A stretch of DNA of 64,000 nucleotides from Spodoptera frugiperda (taxonomy: Eukaryota > Arthropoda > Insecta > Lepidoptera > Noctuidae): the NCBI RefSeq assembly GCF_023101765.2, contig NC_064212.1, forward strand, positions 6,200,001 to 6,264,000, given 5' to 3'. Each line of letters starts with the position of its first letter. The stretch's first letter is position 1. Position numbers and translations under genes: made by a program. Positions 1 to 9,600 of this stretch are shown piece after piece. The notes beneath the pieces were generated by a model, which was not told the DNA's origin, ran no database searches, and saw only the letters and a program-made list of their open reading frames with translations.

Positions 1-1287
1 TCATTTAGAATCCTACATTATTTTATTTTAATGTAATATTTCAATACCATCCTCTTTTTGGAAAAGGATTTATTTAATTTGAATGAATATTATTATAACA
101 CTTTCTAGTGAGTTGGCAGAAATTCCAAGCTAAGGCCAGCAAGACGTTCGATCGATCCGAGAGAAACGGCTGGCAAGCGGAGGGATTGCTCGAAGAATGA
201 ACTGGAATGAGCAAAACCACGAACAAAATGGCCCGATGGAAACGGAAAAGAAAGAAGGAGAAACTACATTGAACGAATGAAATACACGGAAACGGAAATC
301 ATTCAATTTTGTTTGACTATGGTATGTCTTTGGATTAGGATTATAGAATTATGTAATATTCCTTGCTTATTTGGAAGAACATGAAATGATATTTAACGTA
401 TAAAGTTATGAGGGCACATGGTCATAATTCGGAATCTTAAATAGCATAAATATTATGTTCAAAAGTCGGTAAAATTTAAGTCACAGATAAATATTGATTT
501 TTGTTCTCAAAGAATCTATGCCTCAATTTAAGTCATTAAAATATATTCTCCTATAAGCTTTAACTATTTATGAAGTCTATTTCGATCGGAAGTACATGCA
601 AAAATAGGGATGTCCCTATACTGTATACTTTTTACTAACATTTTTATCACCATAGGTGGCGCGTCGTCGATATGGGTCATTGAATGCTGTCAATGCGGAT
701 TAAAACTGCTCATTGCTCCCAGTAACTATCGCAATTATCGATTGAGCTTGCTGAATTGGATGTAGGTACTAGTTGTAAAGGCCAGTGAGGCTTGTGGTTT
801 TTAACCGTTCTTTAAAATAAATTGTAGAGCAGACCTATTTGAATAATAAAATATTCTAAAAATTGTAAACAAACAGTATGAAGAGTATCAAGAAAGCTCG
901 ATGGATCATCACCAATAAGTATTTAAAGCTTTCAATACAATTTGTGATCTATCATTATGCAATAGAATGCACTCAACCTAATATAATTTACTATATTTCC
1001 AGCCCTCTTCTTCTCTTTTTTGGTTTATCATTAAATTTTTAATTTTTAATCTCTTAGTAAAAAAACATGTTGTTAATAACAATAGGAGGGATCAGCTTAA
1101 ATACAAGATTTGATTGTAGCCATCCTGTCGCTAATGACATCGATGGTTGAGCTTTGCGTGTGGACATTTACCTCAGTGTATTTTCCTTAAGTATGAAAAG
1201 GGCGTGTATGGCGAGCATATTATCGACATAACTATAATAACAGTACGACGCGAACTTGCCAATTATTTTTTTGCATTTTTTAATTTT
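1..1287. other. Intergenic left flank, no confident gene
   Basis: This is AT-rich sequence with no ORF that looks like a known protein. The one coding-like item is a short acceptor-preceded open stretch at 657-769, listed separately. The remainder holds A/T runs and scattered AATAAA-like motifs, for example near 816. The right edge runs into the RTE retrotransposon remnant that begins at about 1288. The sequence before position 1 could carry the gene to which the 657-769 stretch belongs. Confidence 0.5.
657..769 (+). other. Possible terminal coding exon of an unidentified gene
   Basis: A T-rich stretch ending in accatag precedes a GGT GGC GCG frame that stays open for about 37 codons, reading GGASSIWVIECCQCGLKLLI onward and closing with TAG at about 769. 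AATAAA-like signals follow near 816 and 845. The stretch is richer in GC and more protein-like than its surroundings. I do not recognise the product, and no upstream exon is visible within the window. It may be a chance open frame or an old transposon fragment. Confidence 0.15.
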
Positions 1288-1412
1288 GAACTCGACGCCT
1301 ATGAAAAGGATTGGCCACAGAAAGCTCTGCATAGAGACGAGTGGAAGGAAGGTAGGGAGGCCTTTGCCCTGCAGTGGGACGATCACGGCTGAAAATAAAT
1401 AAATAAATAATT
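1288..1412 (+). mobile_element. RTE-type non-LTR retrotransposon remnant (ORF2 C-terminus plus tail)
   Basis: The frame at 1288-1392 reads ELDAYEKDWPQKALHRDEW, then a segment ending EAFALQWDDHG and a stop. This spacing of W, RDEW, EAFA-QW matches what I know of the extreme C-terminus of RTE-clade reverse transcriptase polyproteins in Lepidoptera. The stop is followed directly by AAAT-type tandem repeats (about 1391-1411), as expected for RTE 3' tails. Everything upstream, including the reverse transcriptase and endonuclease domains, is missing, so this is a dead 5'-truncated copy. The family call is from memory of the motif and was not searched. Confidence 0.7.
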
Positions 1413-1739
1413 TTTTAATTTTGATGTCATAGACTCATAGACCAAGTGAATGAATAGAATAGCGTTTATTTTGTTTTTATACGTCACAAGCACAGACTGA
1501 AGTACTGAGTACTGACCCTATTTAGCTGTCACATGTCACATCAACGTCAACGTCATGGTCACGTCACGTCATTAATATTGATCATTTAATTTTAGACGTC
1601 GTTGTCGAAGATTAATTAATAAAATATCAATTATTAAAATAGTATAATTCAATTTGTTTGTATTGGATTATAATCTGTTTAACTCTGACATCTAGTGTAC
1701 AGGGACTGTCTGACAGGAATAAAAAAAAAACGATTCAAA
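1413..1739 (+). promoter_or_regulatory. TMCO1 upstream region with ACGTCA cluster
   Basis: This is the 0.33 kb upstream of the TMCO1 start codon. Four ACGTCA half-sites (CREB/ATF type) lie at 1544, 1550, 1561 and 1566. A full palindromic GACGTC is at 1595. The nearby TGTCACATGTCACATC block at about 1528 resembles the TGACA-rich block upstream of FOXRED1. No TATA box is evident at a usual distance. The transcription start is not determined, and the A run at 1721-1730 lies just 5' of the ATG. Confidence 0.45.
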
Positions 1740-3161
1740 ATGTGGAGCGATTCTTTGCTGATCGTATTTATTTCTATATGTACTGCATTTTTAGGTGAAG
1801 GTGAGTTATCATTTAGAATAATAAATAATGACAATTATTATCAACTCCAATTACTCACATGATTAACAAATAAAATGTCATTTTTCAGGTCTAACATGGA
1901 TCCTTGTTTATCGAACAGAAAAATACCAAAAACTTAAGGTTGAGGTTGAACGTCAAAGCAAAAAATGTAAGTTATAAGTACCTAGTTTTGTTAGAATGTA
2001 TGACTAAATGCAATACCTTATTTTTTATTAACCTATTTACATCTATATTTAAGCTGCATTGATATGACAAACTATACTAATACTAATTAGTAAATAAACT
2101 AATAATATTTAACTTAAATAATAATATGAACTATGAATAAAATATAAATGTTAAAAAAATCCTTTTATCTCCAATACTTGATGTTGGTTTTGCAACCTAT
2201 TAGAAAAAGGTTATTTAAATAAATACCAAATTTGTTCAGATTTAACCTAGTCTAGTAACAATAAGTGTTACTGAAATTAATTTAGCTGAAATATTATATC
2301 TGTGAAATTAACATAATTCTCAAAATTACAGTGGAAAAAAGAAAAGAAGCTCATGGGGACTCTTTGGATAAACAACATAAAAAGAAAATTGAGAGAGAAG
2401 AAGAACGATTGAAGAATAACAACAGAGATCTTTCTTTAGTCAAGATGAAGTCTATGTTTGCTATTGGTTTTGCATTCACGGCTCTACTTAGCATGTTCAA
2501 CAGTATGTAAGTGTAATTTTCATTTAAACTGATACTTCCAATATTATATCCATATATTTCTTATTAACTTCATTTGCAATTACAAATCAGCAATGATTCA
2601 TTGTTACAATGTTAAAAATGTTTTTAAATAGTCAATTTTTTTTTTTCATTGACAAGAATATATTCTTAGATACTGAATGTTTTTATTGTATAGATGGTAC
2701 ACTTAGCCAGAGAGTATAGCTTAGTCCTAATTTATTTCTTATTCTCATTACAGATTTGATGGTAGAGTAGTGGCTAAACTTCCATTCTACCCCATCTCAT
2801 GGATTCAAGGACTCAGTCACAGAAACCTACCTGGTGATGACTACACAGACTGCTCATTTATCTTCCTATACATATTGTGTACAATGAGCATCAGGTAAAT
2901 AAATAAATGACAATACTATTACCTCTACATATAAAAAAATTGTAGAAGTGTTTGTAATATATTTATTGTCAATTGTAAAACAAAAACAACATAATTATAA
3001 ATAAAATTGAAACAAATTCCTCTCATTAATAGCAAATAGAATAACAAAAATATCATTATTTCAGGCAAAACATTCAAAAGCTGCTAGGATTTGCTCCATC
3101 TCGTGCTGCATCAAAACAAGGTGGCGCCCTCTTTGCAGCACCTCCAGCTCAATTTAAGTAA
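1740..3161 (+). CDS. TMCO1: TMCO1: ER calcium load-activated channel / multipass translocon subunit
   Basis: Five exons (1740-1800, 1889-1966, 2332-2506, 2754-2894, 3065-3161) join in frame at GT/AG sites into 183 aa, close to the 188 aa of the usual vertebrate form. Visible parts are a first membrane segment at about residues 5-28, a charged coiled coil at about 33-84 (KLKVEVERQSKKLEKRKE), a second hydrophobic segment at about 86-104, the near-invariant FDGRVVAKLPF block (106-116), GLSHRN (124-129), and a third hydrophobic segment at about 138-150 leading into SIRQNIQKLLGFAPSRAA. The family sits in the ER membrane, releases calcium from overfilled stores, and associates with the Sec61 multipass translocon. 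The first ATG is used because no in-frame upstream alternative fits the family's short N-terminus. The junction completing NSIFDG confirms the third intron. An AATAAA signal lies at 3244-3249. Confidence 0.96.
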
Positions 3162-3305
3162 TGCAGTGCATTTCAATAGTTAAATCAGTTGTGTGAATTT
3201 TATATTTAATAATTTATGTTCTAGGTACCTAGATTTTGTTTGAAATAAATAACATGTAAATCATTTCTATTATTTAATTTCATTACAAACTCAAACTTTG
3301 ACTAG
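3162..3305. terminator. Tail-to-tail 3' ends of TMCO1 and FOXRED1
   Basis: Only 144 bp separate the two stop codons. A plus-strand AATAAA at 3244-3249 would end TMCO1 transcripts at about 3260-3270. A minus-strand ATTAAA (plus positions 3273-3278, read in reverse) would end FOXRED1 transcripts at about 3250-3260. If both are used, the mature 3' UTRs abut or overlap slightly. Cleavage sites are inferred from the usual 10-30 nt spacing. Confidence 0.5.
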
Positions 3306-5408
3306 TTAATATACATTGAATTCTATACTTCTTTCATCAATCAATAATCTATCGAAGCCAAACCTAGTTAAGTCTATGGTTGTGTATTGACTGTCAATGA
3401 CAAGTTCCGATACTGCTCTTCCAATACCTGGTGCATGTTGACATCCTGCAAAAATTAAATATTTCATTAATTTATTGAAACATTTCCCTAGTAAGTTCTG
3501 CAAGGAAGTCATTGTATGATATGATGATGATGAAACATTTTCTAAATAAAATAATGGCAGAGGCGATAATAACAATGTTCACTCGGTGCCCCATGCAGTA
3601 GGGGGTGATTAATGTTTATAGGAAATATATGCACACAAACCTAGTTTACCAAATCCAGTTGCGAGAATTAAGTTATTATGGTATGGATGTGGACCTATTA
3701 TTCCACTGTTGTCAAATGTGTTGCAGTCATATTTATCGGTATTGAACTTCTCTAACTGTAATAAAATAAACATTTAAAAATTTATTACAAAACATAAATA
3801 AATGTTTTTAATGTACTAACATCAATCCATTCTAGCTTACCTCATCGTTTATGCACATAGGAAAGCGATTTATTAAGGAAGGCTTGATAATATTTTCTAA
3901 ATACTCTGTTTTTGACATGTTGTTAGAGTCATCTTTCATCAGTGGTAAAGCACCACATAACAAATTACTGCCTAGACCGTTCCTCATTAGCCATAGTCCT
4001 GTGGTATCCAAAACAAGTGGAGTTCTTAATCCTGTTTCTACAGCTTTATCTTGTATAGAATAGATATCACTTGTTCTGAAACAAAAACATACAATTATCA
4101 GTAAATACATGTAAAGCAATGAACACATTTCTGGGTAGCTGAGAAAAATGACATTGGTTGGCAATTTTCTGAACAGCATGAATAAAGCAGGAAGCATGCA
4201 CTCCATTATAATATTACTGCAACCACCACCGCTCTGCCAAGAGTGTACGATTGAGAAGATGTACTCCATTATAATATTACATTTGTTACCACTAAATACC
4301 ATTTTTACCTCACCTTTCTTCAATTGGGAGTGGTATACTTAAAATATTCTCTCCTGTTCCTATTTTCGCCATTCTAGCTATGTGGCCAGAGTCACTACCA
4401 GCTGCTAAGATGCAGATAGCAAACTTGAGTGAATGTTCTTCTTGATCCTCAGTTTTGTATATAACTTTATTTATTCTTTCATATCCTCCTGGGGACACAC
4501 CTTCCATGAGCACATCCTTTTGTTTTTCTAGGTCAAAACCGACCACTTCACCATTCACATAAGTGGCTCCCAGTTCCCTAGATTGTGTTACCATTGATCT
4601 CAATAATGCCCAGGTGTTAAATGTACCTTCAGCCTCTGTTGACATGCATCCTGTAAGTTGAATGATAATAATAATAAATAATTAATATATTTCTTTATCG
4701 TTTGTATCAGTATTTATCTATTTTCAAATAAATTAGGAATGTATTTCTTACCTAATTTCACATCATGTGTATTTATCCATGGATATTTTTGCTGTATTTC
4801 AGATGGTGTTAGAAGAATGTTTTTTACACCAAGTTCATTCAATATTGTAACATTTTGCTCCATTCTCTCTGCATATTGTTCACTTGCCAGTGTTAGGGCA
4901 CCGGTTGGGATATATTGAATATCCACATCATATCCTAAATGAACATGTATATTCCTTAAAAATTCGACTGAGTATTTTGCAAGTTCAATATTTTCTGGTA
5001 GAGAAAAATGTTGGTTCAATGTACCCAAGGATACACTATTTTGTGTATGTCTATACTGAAATTATATAAAAAATTAAAATACAATATTACTAAAATTCTC
5101 TTTCAGAATACTTTATGATATATTTCACTTACTGAAAAGTCCTTTTCAAGGACTACTACAGATAAACCATCAGCAGCCCTCTTCTTTAACCAGTAAGCAA
5201 CTGCAGATCCTATGTAACCTCCACCTATTATAACTATATCGGTGTGCTCTGGATATACTATACTCTTGTCTTTTGAACCAAAATAGGATGGAATGTCTTT
5301 TGTTATGATATTCAAAGTCTTTTCGAGAGGATTATTATTTTTGGCATAGTACCGGATACCGGTAACGTTTTTGTTACGCAAAACTGTTCTAAAAAACTGA
5401 GGAAGCAT
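3306..5408 (-). CDS. FOXRED1: FOXRED1: FAD-dependent oxidoreductase, mitochondrial complex I assembly factor
   Basis: Six exons on the minus strand (5408-5133, 5055-4752, 4650-4314, 4075-3841, 3755-3641, 3445-3306) join in frame into 468 aa, against about 486 in human. The N-terminus (MLPQFFRTVLRNKN) is basic and hydroxyl-poor in acidic residues, as expected of a mitochondrial presequence. The Rossmann FAD-binding motif DIVIIGGGYIGSAVAYWL has its GxGxxG at residues 62-67, and the acidic end of the second strand is at VVVLEKD. The body is a DAO-type oxidoreductase fold, and the C-terminus carries the family block GCQHAPGIGRAV from residue 423. In animals the family is needed to assemble respiratory complex I; its own substrate is unknown. 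Intron 3 carries a direct repeat, and the gene starts head to head with DHX33. No frameshift or stop interrupts it. Confidence 0.95.
4200..4280. repeat. 18-bp direct repeat pair in FOXRED1 intron 3
   Basis: The 18-mer ACTCCATTATAATATTAC occurs identically at 4200-4217 and 4263-4280, separated by 45 bp of dissimilar sequence. It lies wholly inside the intron between the exons ending at 4314 and beginning at 4075 (gene orientation). The layout would suit a target-site duplication around a tiny insertion or a replication-slippage product. The spacer shows no recognisable element. Confidence 0.75.
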
Positions 5409-6684
5409 TTTATTTTCTTCTAATATTATTTAAAGAGAATTATATACATGCTTATTCAGCAATAGGAACGCAATATAAATAGTGGGCCAACTAAGAATAT
5501 TGAATTTGCCAGGCTCACTCACGTTACAATTAACTGACAGTACAGTACAGTGACACTTGACAGTGTCAGGTTGACAGCAGTTATTTTGGCTGAAAGGCTG
5601 ATTATACCATACTTAATTGGTTAAGGATTACCATTCATCGTGGCATCACAACTGAATGGCAAAGCTGCTGCAGTCTTTTGGGCACCCTACTTCGGGTACT
5701 ACCTGAGAGAAAGATCATCAACGAAGAGAAATGTTTCGAGTGTTAGCTAATTCCCTAAATAAAAATATTCAAAATTAATATTCCTTTTATGTAATGTAGT
5801 AATCGAGGCTTGAATAATAATAACCATAGACAGAAAGTACTAAAAAATTAGTCAAAAGGGAACAGAGTACTTTCCCCCCTCTACTCAGCTGTGAAGAGCT
5901 GTCAAAAACATCGGAGATACAGATAATGAACGAGAACGAAAGAAAGAAAAAGCAGAAGAAAACAAAAGTTACTGACTATAACATTGCACGTGTTTGCTCA
6001 GTGAAATACATTATTCGTATCTCTCGGTGTTAAAAATGCATTTAGATAATATAGCTTATTACTTTATTTGTATAATTTAAATAAACACGATGTCGTAAAC
6101 AAACTACGGAGTTAATGCGTATTAATGCGTGACATTTCGCGAGTTTTTGTACACGAGTTTTAATTTCATGTAAGTTAAACTTATTTTATATCTACCTAAT
6201 TTATTTTAAAAGATATAATTCTTCTTATTTATGTCAAAATATTGTAATATATTTGTGTTCCAGTTTATTATCTATTTTACAGAGTTATTCTGTTTGTTAT
6301 CATTGCTCAGATTGGCTTCATGGTATTTTTTTTATTTACCATTTTAATTTAACATGCAATTGTACTATAACTAATAATCTGAAGTACAAAATATTATTTT
6401 AGTTTAGTATTTTATATATCATTAACCCCTTTCAAATATCAAGTATTTTTTACAATATGTACTTACTATTCTCCATGTAACAACAGAGATCTAACAACAT
6501 GGTATTTTAATGGTACCTAGTATTGAAGTATTTTATTATAGGACTATTAGTTTGGTGTAGACTAGCCCATCTCTGGGTTAGACTAGCTATGAGGGTCAGA
6601 GCCTTATCAAGAGTTGGTTTTTAATTTAAGTCTGTGGTTACTAATGTTGTTCTTTTCATATCTTTTAAGGTACAAACTCTAAAC
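5409..6684. promoter_or_regulatory. Divergent promoter region between FOXRED1 and DHX33
   Basis: About 1.28 kb lies between the two start codons. A TGACA-rich block at 5535-5576 contains a perfect 7-bp inverted repeat (TGACACT at 5551-5557, AGTGTCA at 5562-5568). An E-box CACGTG lies at about 5987. A possible non-coding first exon of DHX33 could end at 6169 before a taagtt-type donor (GT at 6170) and splice to the acceptor ttttaag at 6669, 15 nt upstream of the DHX33 ATG. A 40-codon open stretch at about 5639-5749 (VASQLNGKAAAVFWAPYFGY) is coding-like but unidentified. Transcription starts are not defined. Confidence 0.45.
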
Positions 6685-9600
6685 ATGGATTCAAAATACT
6701 CTTCCATGGGTATAGAAAATGGAGTAAAAACAAATGGACTCAAAAGAAAAAATGGTGTTGAACACATAAAAGTGAAGAAGATAAAGTTAGCAAATGAAGG
6801 AACAGTAGCAAATAATATTAAAGTAGAAACGAATGGACATAACAATAATAATGTGAAGGAAAATAAGATTGTTAATGAAACACCACAAGACTTGCAAGAA
6901 GCACGGAGACAACTGCCCGTGTATATGGTCAGGAACAGGTATGTCAGCTTTAAAACTGTAATTTAGTATAAGTTTGTCTGTAATCTTTTTGTTGCCTGTA
7001 TTGTAATCTGTTCGAGTCCTTTCATGTATGTTGTGTTATTTTAAACCAACACTAATTTTTTTGTAACAAATATGGCTTATTTTGGGTCGGAATTAAAATT
7101 TCTTTGAAAGATTCCTCCTCTGAAATTAAGTATGCACTATTTGAATTGTTTGTATGAAGGATTGTTTGTTTTCTTGGCACTAAAAGGAACGCTATGTCTT
7201 TTACAGGCTGCTTGAAGAGATAAAGAAACATGATACAATGATAGTGATTGGTGAAACGGGCAGTGGTAAAACAACACAGATCCCGCAGTTGATACATGAG
7301 CAGCGCCTTGAAGGCGCCGGGGCTATAGCAGTGACCCAGCCTCGTAGGGTAGCCGCAATCACTATAGCTCTTAGAGTTGCAGCAGAAATGAATACTGAGA
7401 TAGGATCCATTGTTGGGTAAGTTTTAAAATTAGATAATATTTTATTATCCTATATCTTAATACCATTTACCACTCGAGATAGGTAGTAGAATTCTACAAA
7501 ATGCAGAATAGCTTTCTAAAGAAAACATTTTTATAGCAAAGTGAGCTAAGATTGTATTCAGGTTAATAACGAATACTTTTTTAAGGCATTAACCGCCGAG
7601 AGAAAACTTTTGAAGGCAAATCCTCCATTAAGCGTCGGTCAACAATGTCCAATGTGGAGGTTTACATGCTAAAGAATGTGGTGGTACCTCGGTATATATT
7701 TTATGTCTTATGTGGTAAATAATACTTATGTGTTTAATGGTAATATTCCAGGTACTCAGTAAGATTTGAAGATGTGACTAGTCCAAGAACTAAAGTGAAG
7801 TATATGACAGATGGTATGTTGTTAAGAGAGGCGATATTGGATCCCTTGTTGAAGAAGTACTCTGTAGTGGTTCTGGACGAAGCCCACGAGCGCACAGTCA
7901 GCACTGATGTGTTATTTGGTATCGTGAAACTAGCACAAAAAGAGAGAAGTGAAAAGAAATTAAATCCTCTAAAGGTGTGTATTTCTCTATAATATCTTTT
8001 GCTTATCTCTGTGACCTATAATTTTTAAATAATATTTTTCTTCTCTGTGAACTATAGTCTCAGTTTCTATAATATCTTTTTCTTCTCTGTGGACTATAGT
8101 GGCTACAGATAATGCTGCTTTGTATCAGAGGAACATATTTCCATAATTTTAAGCTATGTGTATTTTCCTTTTTTCAGGTAATAGTCATGTCTGCAACAAT
8201 GGATGTTGATTCTTTCAAAAAGTACTTCAACAACTGTCCTGTAATATATTTAGAAGGTAGAACATACCCAGTCACCATTTATCACTCAAAGATGAAACAA
8301 GAGGACTATCAGTTTGCTGCTGTGTGTACCATATTTCAACTTCATGCCACTGCACCTGCAAAGTAAGTATTAATAAATTTAACTATGGTTTTGTAATATG
8401 ACATTAATTTAAATAACAATGTCTAATATGTTAATTCCTGTTTTCAGCCATGATTTTCTCGTCTTTCTAACGGGACAAGAAGAAATTGAAACAGTCATGT
8501 ACAACATTAAGCAAATAGCTAAGGTAATTTAATAATTGTTTTGTTTAGTTTAACATATCATATTTGTAATAATATGTTTATTATCTGCAGTTTAAATATC
8601 AATGTATTTGCTTTTATGTTAGATCGAAAATTCCAGGAAGCGCCAGGTCCCCCTATTAGAGTATGTCCGCTGTACGCGGGGCTCCCGCCGGCCAAGCAGC
8701 TGCAGGTGTGGCGGGACGCGCCGCCCGGGACCAGGAAGATCATACTGGCTACCAACATAGCGGAGGCGTCTGTCACCATACCACGTATCCAGTGCGTCAT
8801 CGATACTGGAGTTGTAAAAGAAAGGTGCGTTTGCTAAAAATTGTGTATACAATTTATTTTAATATCTTTGTTTTTAATCCCTAAAGGGGTAGGTAAAGCC
8901 ATCTTTAATGCAATACCTACGTTTAATCAGTTGCAAGGTCCATGTAATAGGAGATTAGCCTATTTTTACTACCTATAATTCCTGACTCCCATGTTTTTAT
9001 ACAGAAATTTTAAAAACAAAGATTTGGTCGATCTGTTATCGTATTATTAGAACTTATGACGGGATATTTACCATGTTTATTCATTTTGGTGAGTTTCCGA
9101 TATTTCGGCACTGTTGCAAGCTTGCGATAGTGTTAGTGACCATGTCAGTTTAATAACTTATATCTGTTATCGTAATCTTTAAAACCCTGACTTCTTTCTC
9201 CTTCAGGTTCTTTTAAAATAATTTGGTGCCTCAACAATTTAAAGTTTTATGATATCTAATGTTAATTATTGTGTATATGTTCAGAACATGGTCTGGCGGC
9301 ACGGGCGCGGAGCGGTTGTCAGTGCGCGCCACGTCGCAGGCGGCGGGCTGGCAGCGCGCCGGCCGCGCCGGACGGACGCAGGCCGGCACCGCATACAGGC
9401 TCTATACTGCCGCCGAGTTCCGGGCTAGACCTATGCATCAGACGCCGGAGATACTAAGGTAACATTTATATACTTTCGGTAATTAATTGGTTAATTAAAA
9501 TATAAACGGTTTGATTAAAATCAAATCATTAGCCAAATACTGAGTCAATTTTTGACTTCATAAAAACTTCATTCATTCTCTCCTAACTCCAGAGCCTCGC

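Noticed and set aside
3832..4323. 163-codon minus-strand frame as a separate gene
   Set aside because: It is a FOXRED1 exon (3841-4075) read on through intron 3.
8558..8852. Minus-strand and alternate-frame ORFs over DHX33 exon 6
   Set aside because: They are shadows of the GC-rich helicase exon; only one plus frame carries the DEAH motifs.
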